Assembly (NCBI GenBank): GCA_028564705.1
Contig: JAPXFQ010000351.1
Coordinates: 3,162,001 to 3,226,000 of the forward strand
Length of the DNA stretch: 64,000 nucleotides
Direction: 5' to 3'
Source: Apricaphanius iberus
Taxonomy: Eukaryota > Chordata > Actinopteri > Cyprinodontiformes > Aphaniidae
How positions within the stretch are numbered: position 1 is the first letter of the stretch; each line of letters opens with the position of its first letter. Made by a program: the position numbers and the translations under genes. The notes beneath the pieces are model-generated. The model made no database searches. It was not told the origin of the DNA and saw only the letters and a program-made list of their open reading frames with translations. This document shows, piece after piece, positions 36,656 through 46,976 of this stretch.

Positions 36656-37034
36656 AATGAATTGGATATGGTCGACTGACAGCACCTTCAAAGTGTGTTC
36701 TACATTGGCACCTTTAGCTTTTTTTACAGGAATCTATAAATCACATAAGATCTCAGACACTGTGCAATTGTCCATATTGCTTGGATATACATGTGAACCA
36801 TTTTGTTCAGCAGAAAACCACTGCGATCAGGAGTATATTTACCCTCATGGCAGTTAATGTTCTGCGGTACTGTAATTGTTTTTTACATTTACTGAAACCC
36901 TTCATATTTAGATTTTTCTACTTTCTTTTCACATGTTTCAGAAGACGTTAATGAAAAATGTGAAAATCTTATTTAGATGAATCAAGAAGACCTTTGGCCG
37001 CTATTTATTTAAAAGCTGCCCTAGTTTTTCAGCC
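36656..37034. other. Non-coding stretch upstream of the tandem-array element
   Basis: AT-rich; the frame at 36657-36857 has no domain. Confidence 0.35.
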
Positions 37035-37665
37035 TTCAATAATAAAAAGCTCTGTTTTTCTAAATTAATGATACGTTTTAAAATTAAAAATAAATAATGC
37101 ACTTTTTTTCTGAATTAATGAGATAAGTTTTAAAAATATAAATAAATACTGCTCTGTTTTTCTGAATTAATAAGATAAGTTTTAAAAATATAAATAAATT
37201 CTCCTCTGATTTTCTGACTTAATGAGATAAATTTTATAAATGAAAATAAAAACTGCTGTGTTTTTCTGCCTGGACAAGATGAACTGTGTAGGCATTCCAC
37301 GGTATTGCCCTGCAATTGACTGGTGACATTTTCATGGTGTACCCCACCTTCCACTCAATGACCGCTGGATATTGGCACCAGCCATGTAGCTGGTAGTATA
37401 GACAATGCATGGATGTTCTATGCCTGTAGGCATTATTAGCTGTAAGAAGATATCAATCTCCCCCCCACCCCAATTTATTTTGTTAATTCAGAAAAACATA
37501 GCAGTATTTATTTTTATTATTAAAACTTATCTCAGAAAAACAGAGTGGAATTTATTTTTATTTTTAAAATGTATCTCATTAATTCAGAAAAACAGAACTG
37601 TATTTATTTGTATTATTAAAACTTATCTAATTCAGAAAAAAAGGAGCTTTTTATTTTTTTCAAGT
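37035..37665. repeat. Head-to-head tandem arrays of a roughly 50-bp unit
   Basis: The left arm holds about four direct copies of a 50-53-bp unit, with starts near 37049, 37099, 37152, 37203 and a partial at 37254 (core ctgtttttctgaattaatga then gataagttttaaaaat). The right arm (about 37483-37655) holds three to four copies of its reverse complement (attcagaaaaacagag, attaaaacttatctcatt). The outer ends also correspond (aataaaaagctc on the left, gagctttttatt on the right). A unique spacer of about 220 bp separates them and includes a fish repeat-like motif (ggtgtaccccaccttccact). The whole is a large inverted repeat built from tandem repeats, ending about 140 bp before a pknox2 exon. Confidence 0.75.
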
Positions 37666-37806
37666 GAATACCACAAGCTTCGGTATGATGTATCTGGCTA
37701 AGAAAAACATGAGAGAAATATGAGAGAGAATTTTGAGAGAAATGCAAATATTCCAGAAAGAAGACATTAAGGGGATAAAAATGACTTTTCCCATTTCTTC
37801 CTTTAG

Positions 37807-37978
37807 ACACCCGTTGTTCCCCCTGCTGGCACTGCTTTTTGAGAAATGTGAACAGGCTACGCAAGGATCTGAATGCATCACATCAGCCAGCTTTGATGTC
37901 GACATCGAAAACTTTGTTCACCAACAAGAACGAGAACACAAGCCTTTCTTTAGCGAGGATCCAGAGCTTGACAACTTG
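37807..37978 (+). CDS. pknox2: pknox2 exon: start of the MEIS/PREP N-terminal domain
   Basis: This internal exon encodes about 57 residues starting at (R)HPLFPLLALLFEKCEQATQG and ending PELDNL. It is the first conserved block (HR1-like) of PREP/MEIS homeoproteins, which binds PBX cofactors and so controls nuclear import and DNA binding of the dimer. A tttag acceptor precedes 37807 and a gtaagc donor follows 37978. The exon enters in phase 2 (it supplies only the last base of the Arg codon) and leaves in phase 0. The segments ECITSASFDVDIENFVHQQE and HKPFFSEDPELDNL fit PKNOX2; PKNOX1 has a different, KQE-containing stretch there (family knowledge from memory). The open frame continues 5' of the acceptor with an ATG, but that part has no similarity and is intron. 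The exon with the N-terminal Met was not found. Confidence 0.93.
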
Positions 37979-38615
37979 GTAAGCCAATGATTAGGGCAAA
38001 AAAAAAGAGAAAAAAAAGTCTGAGGACTTTAAAATTTTACACACCCCAGGTTTGTGAATATATCTGTTATCCACTGTTTCGTTGACATCAGGTTTGGATC
38101 TAGAGACTAACAAGGCCGTTAACAAAACATTAACGTTCTTCTGGTGAATTCATTATGTTGTTCATCCTAATGTATATTGCAAAACAAAAACATCCCCAAA
38201 AAATTAGGCGAGCACAATCAACTCCAAAGAGAGTACACAACCAAAGCAGTAGCCCAACTCTTGAGAAGATAGTTACTAAAACAGCTATTTATTACACCCA
38301 AACCTTAATTTGGAATGAAAGTCAATCAATTTAGGCCATTCGGGTGTTGCATCAAATGTGCATGTAAATTTACCAGAAAAGCTGCATATGACTTCAGGAA
38401 TTTAGGTTTTCATAAGATGATATCAGCATACTTTTTAAATCTGAACAAAAACCCAAATTAATTCAACTGCTTGAACTCTTCCAAAGCAGAAAGTATGACA
38501 TAGTATAAACATTACAGCATATGGACTATGGCTGATCTCATCTTCAAGTGACACATGTAGAAGAAAGGCTAAATAGCCTGAAATACATGACATTCTGTGT
38601 TGGGTCTTATTTTAA

Positions 38616-39108
38616 AGTGACAGTGTGTGGTTTTTGTAGTACATCTTTGAAAGTAGCCATTAAAATATTATGTAATAATAATTACGTAAAGCACATTAAT
38701 TGCAAAATATTGGTGATATTGTAAAATATGACTTTAAAAATCAGTTTTAATATACATAGGAGCGGGTCCTCTTTTCAGGGGAAAGCCATATTAGATGACG
38801 TCTTTACTTCTACAAGAGCCCGGACGGACAAAGCGCACAGAACAAGTCCGCTATTAAAACATTGATTTCCCCTCAAAATGCAAAAAAGTTTCACCATAAA
38901 TAATTTTTTACCTCTTCGCTAGTTCCAAGCGATGAAGGCGAGACTGATGTGTTCGTCATGTTGCTGCAAATAGATAATTCTCAGGGAATTTAGTGTTTGA
39001 AAACGGCACTAGTTGGACCTCCGTTGTTGAGTTTCTTACTCGAAGAGACAGATACCGCATGCTTGTGATAATTTAAGTATGCACTGCCAAAAATTACACA
39101 CTGTGCCT
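38616..39108. mobile_element. TTAA-flanked MITE
   Basis: The left terminus agtgacagtgtgtggttttt and the reverse complement of the right terminus (aggcacagtgtgtaattttt) are imperfect inverted repeats. TTAA flanks both sides (38612-38615 and 39109-39112). TTAA targets are used by piggyBac and Kolobok-type transposases. The 493-bp interior has no ORF of note. Confidence 0.75.
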
Positions 39109-40391
39109 TTAACTCTACAATCAAAACACACAGGCTGGTACAATTGATGTATAAAAGGTTGAAATGTCCTAACTAGTTCTAATTTTTTGCTTCACCAAAA
39201 CCTTTTGTATCCCAACATCATGACTAAATATTCACTCCAAAGGTTTTTCCATCCCATTTTTGGCAGCCTCTCACTCTACTTGCAATAGCCAACAAGAATT
39301 ACAAATAAAAAGAAGAAACCTGCAGATTACTAAAAGAGAAATTGGATTTTATGGTCAGCCTTGTCATCACAGTAAAGGAGGGCATGCTGACAAGTGCTGA
39401 ACAGTCAATTAACCCTGTATCTGTGTGTTTTATGAGCCACTGGGTGTCAGCACCCTTCCCAGAGGGCACTAATTCTTCCACAGGGCAGTGATGTTACTCT
39501 GGGTCCTGCTGGTAGCGATGGGTACAGGAGTTACCAGTTCCCTGGTTAAGGGAGGGCATTTTAATAAGCTCATTTATCTTCTCCTTGGCAAAGCACTTTT
39601 CTGACCATTCTGTTGACCTTCAATTGTGAACTTAGAACGCAGAGTTTTACAGCATGTCATACACAGCAGAAAACACCAGAGTATAGAATTATTGGCAACA
39701 TGAGTCTTTTCCTATAAATATAATCTTATATGAAAATCTGTACCTAATCTATTATATTTAATATTCTAATATTATTTTTCTCTAGTGATTGTACTATGAC
39801 AGTAGCAATTTTGATTACAATGATTTATCTCTATCTACAAGGTCAGATCCATATCAAATGGGCACAAAGGGGGCTGTGGGTGTGGGGTTCAGTTGGGTTG
39901 ACTCAGACTCATAAGGGCAAACCCATCTGGGCACACTATAGAGGCCTTAGCTGGGCCTTAAATGGTTAATGAGTAAATTACTTCAAAATGGTAACTATTA
40001 AATATTTATATGAAATATTTGTAAATATTTAAGAGCCAAATTGATCCTACTTTTTTATCATTGACAGGGTCCTTTTTTGTAACCCAAATACACTCTCAAT
40101 ATAAGCGGGCTCTGCACATTATCTTGTATCAGATTCCTATTCTGTCATCCCATGTTTCTCCTTAATCGCAGGGTCACTACTGCTTTAGAAGGTTGATAAG
40201 AGACATGACAGTTGTGGGTCGACTTCGATCATCCGTTTTCTGTCAATACCTCGCAGTTTATTGAAAAGTGTAAAGAACAGGTCTAGATTACAGATTTTAT
40301 AGATGACCTGAAAGGGTTGCTGTTAATAGCAGAATAGTTAAACCTTGATAACCTAATACAGGCCAAAATAATAATAAAAAAAATAGAGCAT

Positions 40392-41650
40392 TGTGCAAAC
40401 GTTAGTTTATTTCAGTAATTTAACTTAAAAGGTGAAACTAAGATATGACAAAGACTCATTACATGCAAAACAAGATATTTCAGGCCTTTTTTTTTTATTT
40501 GGATTATGGATTACATCTGGTGACAACCGTAAATTTAAAATCTCTGAAAACACCTACATTACAAAGGGTTTCTGAGTCTTTAGATTGTCTCTCAGTCTGG
40601 TACAGTTTGAATAAAAATCCAGGGGAAGTATGCTGACTGGGCAGAAAACCATCATTCATACTTTCCATAAAAATGGAAAGCCTCAAAAGTAATGCAAAAT
40701 ACGTTAGATGTTGCCAAAATGCTGTATCAAAGCACATAATAGAAAGGTATGTGTAATGAGTAAATGTAAAAGGTGCAAAAGCAGCAGGGTTGAGCCATGT
40801 CATCTGCGGGTTTTGGTCCACTGGGCTTTAATAAGTCCAGAGTCACCACAGCCATCTACCAGGACATTTTGGAGCAGTTCATTGTTCCTTCTGCAAACCA
40901 GCTTTATGGAGATGCTGACTTCCTTTTCAGCAGGACTTGGCACCTGCCCACACTGCTAAAAGTACGTAAATCTGCTTCAATGACTATGGGATTACTTGGC
41001 TTGATTGGCCAGTATCCTGGGTTTAGGGTTTGTTATGGGAAACTTTAAATTAAGAATGATCTGTTCTGTGTATTTGTATTTTTACATACTGAGGGTATTG
41101 AGTGTTTTTTCTTCATGACATAGTTATATAATCTGATTGTTTGACACTGTATGATTTAGGTCAGGTCAAATGAACTGATATTAAGATTCCTACGTCCTGT
41201 ATTGTCATGGAGACAACCCCTTTTTCACTGGACATCCTGACATCTTGTGAGATTGTACTTCCGTATCAGCTGACGACGCCTCGGAGTCTCACCCAGAATA
41301 AATGTTTACTGATATGATATAGAAAGCAATGAGATTGATTGAATCTATAAAAGTGTGTCTCAGTTGTTGGGAAGCAGGTCAGCTTTTATACGGTTCCCTG
41401 TAATACTGTAACCTCCTTGTTTGATCAAACAAGTCCATATTAAAACCTCCATAAATCTGAAGGAATTTCTCTCATTCCTTTATTAAAATGTTTTTATTCT
41501 TTTTTTTTATTTTGGGTTTACATAAGCTGAAATAATCAAAATTCTGAAAAAGGCTTGAAATATCTCACTTAGCATGCAATGAGTTTATATCAAATATTAG
41601 TTGCACCTTGAAGTTGATTTACTGAAAAAAATAACATTTGCACATATTTC
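40392..41650 (+). mobile_element. Decayed Tc1-like element with about 100-bp inverted repeats
   Basis: The left end (tgtgcaaacgttagtttatt, tcagtaatttaacttaaaag, gtgaaactaagatatg, actcattacatgcaaaacaa) matches the reverse complement of the right end (about 41550-41650: gtgcaaatgttattttttt, aaggtgcaactaatattt, actcattgcatgctaagtga) over about 100 bp. Inside, the + frame at 40797-41048 retains part of a Tc1-type transposase (RVTTAIYQDILEQFIVPSAN and QLYGDADFLFSRTWHLPTL). This is the central catalytic region, with several substitutions and no downstream catalytic Glu. It ends about 115 bp before a pknox2 exon. Confidence 0.7.
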
Positions 41651-41766
41651 AAATCTTTCAAGTTTCACCTGTACTTGATATTAACTATGTCTCCTCTAAT
41701 ATAAGTAAAAGCAGATTATGTTTTTAAATGTGACTTGGTTTGTCATGTGCCTGTTTGTACTCTCAG

Positions 41767-41952
41767 ATGGTGAAGGCTATTCAGGTATTACGGATCCACT
41801 TACTTGAGTTAGAGAAGGTCAATGAGCTATGTAAGGACTTCTGCAATCGTTATATCACCTGCCTCAAGACCAAGATGCACAGTGACAACCTTTTACGCAA
41901 TGATCTCGGAGGACCCTATTCGCCGTCCCACAACAGTCTCAGCATGCAGCAG
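41767..41952 (+). CDS. pknox2: pknox2 exon: second MEIS/PREP conserved block
   Basis: This exon of exactly 62 codons starts [20 protein letters not shown] and ends SLSMQQ. It encodes the second conserved helix block (HR2-like) of the PBX-interaction domain; the leucine-rich [11 protein letters not shown] helix is near-invariant in PREP proteins. A ctcag acceptor precedes it and a gttagt donor follows. Both junctions are phase 0, matching the exon before it. The [17 protein letters not shown] segment is typical of PKNOX2. The first ATG is an internal methionine, not a start, because the upstream exon joins directly in frame (DNL-MVK). Only 148 bp separate it from the next exon. Confidence 0.95.
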
Positions 41953-42100
41953 GTTAGTTCTAGCCAAACCTGTGAGTAGAAGTGTTTCCTTTGTGCTGCT
42001 TCACCTGAGACATTCCTTGTCATATACCACCAGGTATATTTACTCTGAGCTTCCTCCACATCACAGTTGCTCACCTGTATCTCCTTCTGCGATCCCCCAG
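41953..42100 (+). other. Very short pknox2 intron (148 bp)
   Basis: Donor gttagt, acceptor ccccag, with a C/T-rich tract upstream. An in-frame read-through ORF spans it in another frame, but the exon phases (0/0) and family alignment support splicing. Confidence 0.85.
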
Positions 42101-42236
42101 GAACTAATTCAGACCTCCTCTCCATCCATGACCTCTGTCTCCAGTTCTGTTAACTCTTCAGGGATTGTGGTGCCCCCTGGAGGTCTGCAGCAAAGCAATG
42201 TCGCCATGACCACTATCAACTCACAAGTGGTATCAG
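42101..42236 (+). CDS. pknox2: pknox2 exon: Ser/Thr- and Val/Gly-rich linker
   Basis: This exon of 45 codons plus one base runs from ELIQTSSP to INSQVVSG and leaves in phase 1. The acceptor is ccccag and the donor gttagc. It encodes the poorly structured linker between the PBX-interaction region and the homeodomain. GIVVPPGGLQQSNVAMTTIN corresponds to the conserved GIVVP-x-LQQ-N-A-MTT segment of PREP proteins. The serine-rich first third (SSPSMTSVSSSVNSS) is the variable part. The intron in front is only 148 bp and contains the in-frame shadow ORF that otherwise seems to merge this exon with the previous one. Confidence 0.92.
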
Positions 42237-42764
42237 GTTAGCATGTGATTGCACACCTTCGTCACAAACCTGTACAGGACAAAGTCACAAAACTGGAAGT
42301 AGATCAACTGCAACTAAATATGCTCAGGACTGTTTTAATCTATATCATGATTTGGACCTCTTTTAATTTCAATACTACAAAATATTTGACTATAACATTT
42401 AAATGGTTTATAATTTCATAAGAAGGAAGTGCAGGAGTATTGATTAGTTATCTTTAATCTGGACCACAGATTATTTCCACACTGTTCCGTCCCCAGCTGG
42501 GTGAACAAAGCTTCCTATAGTGCTCCGGACTCCACGTCACCCTCAGAACATAGGGTAGGCAGGAACGTAATAAAAACGTAATAAAAATGAATGTCACTAG
42601 TTGGGATTTTACTCTGTTGGAGTTGACTTCCAATTTTAAAACTGAAGATGTTATTGAATATACCGTGAAATTAAAAAAAGATTTAAACATCTCCGACCCT
42701 TACCATGCCCCTGGGATACTTTTTAAAAACCTTAGAAGCTGTCAAGCTGAAGCTGAAGAGCTGA

Positions 42765-42821
42765 AGCTCTGGTAAAAGAGCTGAGGGTATCTCAGATCTT
42801 TTACCAGAGCTGAGATACCCT
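42765..42821. repeat. Interleaved perfect inverted repeats (A-B-A'-B' order)
   Basis: Arm A agctctggtaaaaga (42765-42779) is exactly complementary to A' tcttttaccagagct (42797-42811). Arm B agggtatctcag (42784-42795) is exactly complementary to B' ctgagataccct (42810-42821). The arms alternate, so both helices together would form a pseudoknot-like topology, or either one a hairpin. An agctgaag-rich direct repeat lies just upstream (42738-42766). Confidence 0.85.
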
Positions 42822-44439
42822 GAAATGCAATGCCCTGATCAATTTTCCCTCATGCTACTCCCGAGCATCACTTAAAGCATATAAAAGCCTGGAGGGATAT
42901 AAATGGAGATAATCAGGGTTTGTTATCAAGATCCAGATCTGGAATCTTCCTGCAAAGGACTGCTTGCCTGGAGGGTAAGTGCAAACTTGTCCACATTTTA
43001 GCTACCATGAACAACAGGTAGCTAGGTTATGTCTGTCAATATCGAACTATTAAGCAATCATTGCTTCAAAAAGAAATAAATCACACCATATTTTGTTCCT
43101 CGTTATGATTACAAGACATGTATACAGCATCATGAAGACATCACAAAGATTATGATTCTGCAAAATTTAATGTGATGTTTACTAGTTGCTATGTAAGACA
43201 GAAAAATCCACAGCAAGTCCACTGTATCACTGTAAGATAAATACAATATAACGTTGAGGAAATGTTGGTTTATGTGCCTGATATGAAGTGGTCGTCACAT
43301 AAGCGTAAGCCTTTCCTCGAAGGGTCCAACAGCTTCATTTTAGCTGATCGTTAGCACATTTCATTGCAATAATCTAACGTTTTCTGCATTCGGGATTGTT
43401 GGGCATCTTGAGGAACGCTCTTCTTGTATCTCATCTGCATCTGTTTTGGCATCCTGGGGCACAACAGGTATCCACCATATTTACCGTTACTAAGTTTGGG
43501 TTAGCCACATATAAGCTGATTCTGATTCTGATATAACTATACCTATAATATAACTACAGAAGACTGCCTGCCCCTATGGGGCTGATTATATTTGAACTGT
43601 TGAATGCTGGGAGAAGTGACGTCAACCTCCGGAGCTCTATACTATTCCCATTCTAAATAATAAACTAATTCCGCCATTTTTAAAAATGTCTGGTTGCAAA
43701 AATCAGCCATGGGGTGGAAACTAAAGTAGCAACACAATCAGTGTTATTACGTTACACTGTTTGAAAACTACAGTGATACCAATCATGTACAGTATCATGG
43801 AAACAAATTACCGCCCCCACCAACACCACCTTAGATTTGTCTCTGTTTTTGATTTTTTCCCCCACAACAGAATGTCTCAGTATGTCTCCCTGAGACGTTA
43901 TAGAGGCTGATATGTAAAAATGTTGAAATCAGTCAAAGCTAAACTGAATAAAAAAATATGACAGTTGCAGAATGCTAAATAAGGAGTCAATTTAAAATGA
44001 AAATAAAATACATACCAATCCAACTTTCTTAAATCATAAATTATCTCTAATTACATTACTTAAAATAAAATCAAGCATATTACTGCCCATTCTGGAAAAT
44101 CAAGAAATATGTTAAGCAGAAGCTGCTTGAAAACTTGAAATAGGTCAAAATGTCCCCAAAAGCAACAAACCATGCACAAATTCAAGGACTGATATTTGGC
44201 CATTGGTTTGTGATCCTAAAGGAATATTCCACCCTTAAGTAAAAATTTGTCTTTTGCCATATTCCCCAAAGTTGGATAAGTGAGTGCAAAGCATGTTTTA
44301 ACCCGCCTAGTAGTTGTCCTGACCTGGCAGCCGTTTATTTGCTTTTTTGTTGTTTTATGCGAATGTAAAGGATGCTTATATGTCCAAACCACACCCTCCT
44401 CTAGGACAATCAGATGATAATCTTGTCTTTCTCTGCTCT

Positions 44440-46622
44440 GAATATAAACCACTTCTTCAGAGGCAACCTACCGACAAAGAGAATTGGTAGAAAATGGTCA
44501 CATGAAGTTGAAGAAGCCCTGCAGGGTTGTTTTGAGTCCACAAACTGGACGACTCTTTGCCAGCCACATGGAGAGGAAATCAATGCCATGACTGAGTGTG
44601 TGACTGACTACAAAAACTTCTGTGTGGACAACATCATCCACTCCAGAACTATGAGATGCTTCCCTAACAACAAACCATGGATCACCAGTAAGCTGAGGGA
44701 ACTGCTAAACAAGAAAAAAGACCCTTCAATGAGGGAGATAGGGAGTTATTGAGGAGTATACAGAAGCAACTAAAAGTCAAGATCCGAGACAGCATAGAGG
44801 CTTGCAGGAAGAATCTGGAAAACAAACTACAAAGAAACAATATAAGAGATGTCTGGTCTGGAATGAAAAAGATCACAGGCTTTAAGCACATGATGGACTG
44901 GATAGATGGACGTCTTGATAGAGCCAATGAACTGAACCCATTCTTCAATGGGTTCAGTTCAGGAACAAGCTCAGCATCCTCCTCTCCTGTTTCCATCCAA
45001 AAAGATATTCACGTCTGCTCTGACCCACAGCTGTCCTGTCACACTTCAGATGTTTTATCTTCCACCTCAGTCATGAACTCTTCTACCTCCACAACTTTGC
45101 CTTCGACCAAGTCAGAAGATGCTGCTACCCCCTTTATCTCACTCTCCCACTTGTCTGTTTCTAAAAGTCAGGTGAAGAGGCAGTTGGAGAAACTGAACCG
45201 GAACAAGGCTGCAGGTCCAGATGGTTTCAGCCCCAGAGCCCTGAAGACCTGTGCAGAGCAGCTCTGTGGGCTTCTGCAGCACCTCTTCAACCTTAGCCTG
45301 ACCCAGGAGAAGGTTCCAGTGTTGTGAAAGACATCCTGCCTTGTTCCAGTTCCAAAGTAAACTCAACCATCGGTCATCAATGACTACAGACCTGTTGCCC
45401 TGACATCCCACATCATGAAGTTCCTGGAAAGACTCCTGTTGCCCCACCTTAGTAAGCAAACTAGAACCTATCAGGATCCCCTGCAGTTTGCTTATTGCCA
45501 TGGAGTTGGTGTTGAAGATGCCATTATCAACCTGCTTCAACCAACTCACTGTCATTTGGACAAAGCAGGCAGCACTACGAGGATCATGTTGTTTGTTTTA
45601 TCCAGTGCATTTAACACAATTCAGCCTGATTTGCTTTGTCAGAAACTCCTGAAGACACAGGTGGAGGCCTCAACAATCAGCTGGATCAATGACTACCTGA
45701 CAAAAAGACCACAGTTTGTGAGACTGAAAGATTGTGTGTCAAACCAGCTGGTCAGGAGCAGCAAGGGACGGTATTCTCACCATTCCTTTTCACTCTTTAC
45801 ACCTCAGACTTCCAGTATAAGATAGAGACCTGTCATCCGCAGACATACTCAGACGACTTTGCAATTGTTGGGTGTATCAGAGATGGAGAAGAAGCTGAAT
45901 ACAGATAGCTGATGGACCGCTTTATGGCATGGCATGGAAACAATCATCTTACCTTGAATGCGAACAAAATAAAGGAAATGATTGTAGATTTCAGAAGAAA
46001 CAGGGATAAGTCAAAGACTGTCTTCATCATGGGATAAGAAGTGGAGGTGGTTGAGGAGTACAGATACCTCAGAGTTCACCTGGACAACAGACTGGACTGG
46101 AGAATCAACAGTGAAGCCGTCCACAAAATGGAACTGAGCAGACTGTACTTTTTGAGGAAGCTGAGGTCCTTCAAGGTTTGCAGCAAGATGCTGCAAATCT
46201 TCTACAAGTCTGTTGTGGAGAGTGTCATCTCTTCATCCATCATCTGTTGGGGGTAGCAGCATCAGAGCTAGGGATTTAAAACGGCTCAACAACCTGATAA
46301 AGAAGGCTGGTTCTGTTCTGGGGACAACTGTGGAATAACTGGATATAATGATGCAAAGAAGGATTCTTCATAAACATAAAAAGATAAAAGATTATGGACA
46401 ACCTTAAGCATCCTCTTCATGAAACTATCCTACAGCAACAGAGTATCTTTAGTTGGAGGCTTCTTCAGTTTCGCTGCAACACAGACCGCTACAGGAAATC
46501 CTTTCTCCCCACAGTCATCATGGTCAACAACAACTACTAGAAAAATGAATTAGTAATGAGCTACAACCAAACTTAATTTCCCTATGGGATCAATAAAGTA
46601 TTTTTGAAGTTGAATTGAATTT
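44440..46622 (+). mobile_element. Rex1-type LINE, 5'-truncated and degenerate
   Basis: Broken + frames follow the Rex1 reverse-transcriptase order: a pre-RT region with RKWSHEVEEALQGCFESTNW and NKPWITSKLRELLNKKKD; KAAGPDGFSPRALK and a frame-broken NDYRPVALTS (fingers); MKFLERLLLPHLSKQTRTYQ and LQFAYCHGVGVEDAIINLL; LSSAFNTIQPDLL (motif A with the catalytic Asp replaced, as FVLSSAF); a disrupted motif B; SDDFAIVGC in another frame (motif C); and VEEYRYLRVHLDNRLDW and SRLYFLRKLRSF (C-terminal). The 3' end has the Rex1-type tail tatgggatcaataaagtatt followed by ttgaattgaa. Stops and frameshifts make it inactive, and no endonuclease is present. Confidence 0.85.
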
Positions 46623-46644
46623 AAATTAACTGAGCATCAACCAA

Positions 46645-46976
46645 TATAAATGGCCCGCATTTGTATAGCGCTTTACTCAGTCCCTACAGACCCCAAAGCG
46701 CTTTACACTACATTCAGTCATCCACCCATTCATGCACACATTCACACACTGATGATGGCAAGCTACGTTGTAGCCACAGCTGCCCTGGGGCACACTGACA
46801 GAGGCGAGGCTGCCGGACAATGGCGCCACCGGGCCCTCTGACCACCACCAGTAGGCAACGGGTGAAGTGTCTTGCCCAAGGACACAACGACTGAGACCGT
46901 CAGAGCCGGGGCTTGAACTGGCAACCTTCCGATTACAAGGCAAACACCCAACTCCTGAGCCACAGTCGCTCCCATA
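46645..46976. repeat. Dispersed repeat (gcgctttac ... gagccacagtcgc type)
   Basis: It starts cgcatttgtatagcgcttta and ends tgagccacagtcgctcccat, a very common vertebrate/fish interspersed motif in which the last part (ggcttgaactggcaaccttc, cgattacaaggcaaac) is highly conserved. The minus and + frames across it are shadows. A shorter, internally deleted relative lies at 48851-49012. Possible short flanking duplication (atataa) on both sides. Confidence 0.6.

Larger units (their letters stand above)
37979..41766 (+). other. pknox2 intron (3.8 kb)
   Basis: GT-AG intron between the two MEIS/PREP-domain exons. It contains a TTAA-flanked MITE (38616-39108) and a decayed Tc1-like element (40392-41650). 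The remainder, including 39113-40390, shows no gene; the minus frame at 39299-39481 is unrecognised. Confidence 0.85.

Noticed and set aside
37733..37806. The ATG at 37733 as the start of the homeobox gene
   Set aside because: The residues before RHPLFPLL are unlike any PREP/MEIS N-terminus, and a good acceptor sits exactly at the conserved exon border.
41822..42241. A single 139-codon exon spanning 41822-42241
   Set aside because: Its first half is out of frame with the conserved MVKAIQV exon. Splicing at 41953 and 42101 gives the expected protein.
44414..46256. Host gene encoding the 192- and 139-codon frames
   Set aside because: The motifs follow the Rex1 reverse transcriptase order and the sequence ends with a Rex1-type tail.
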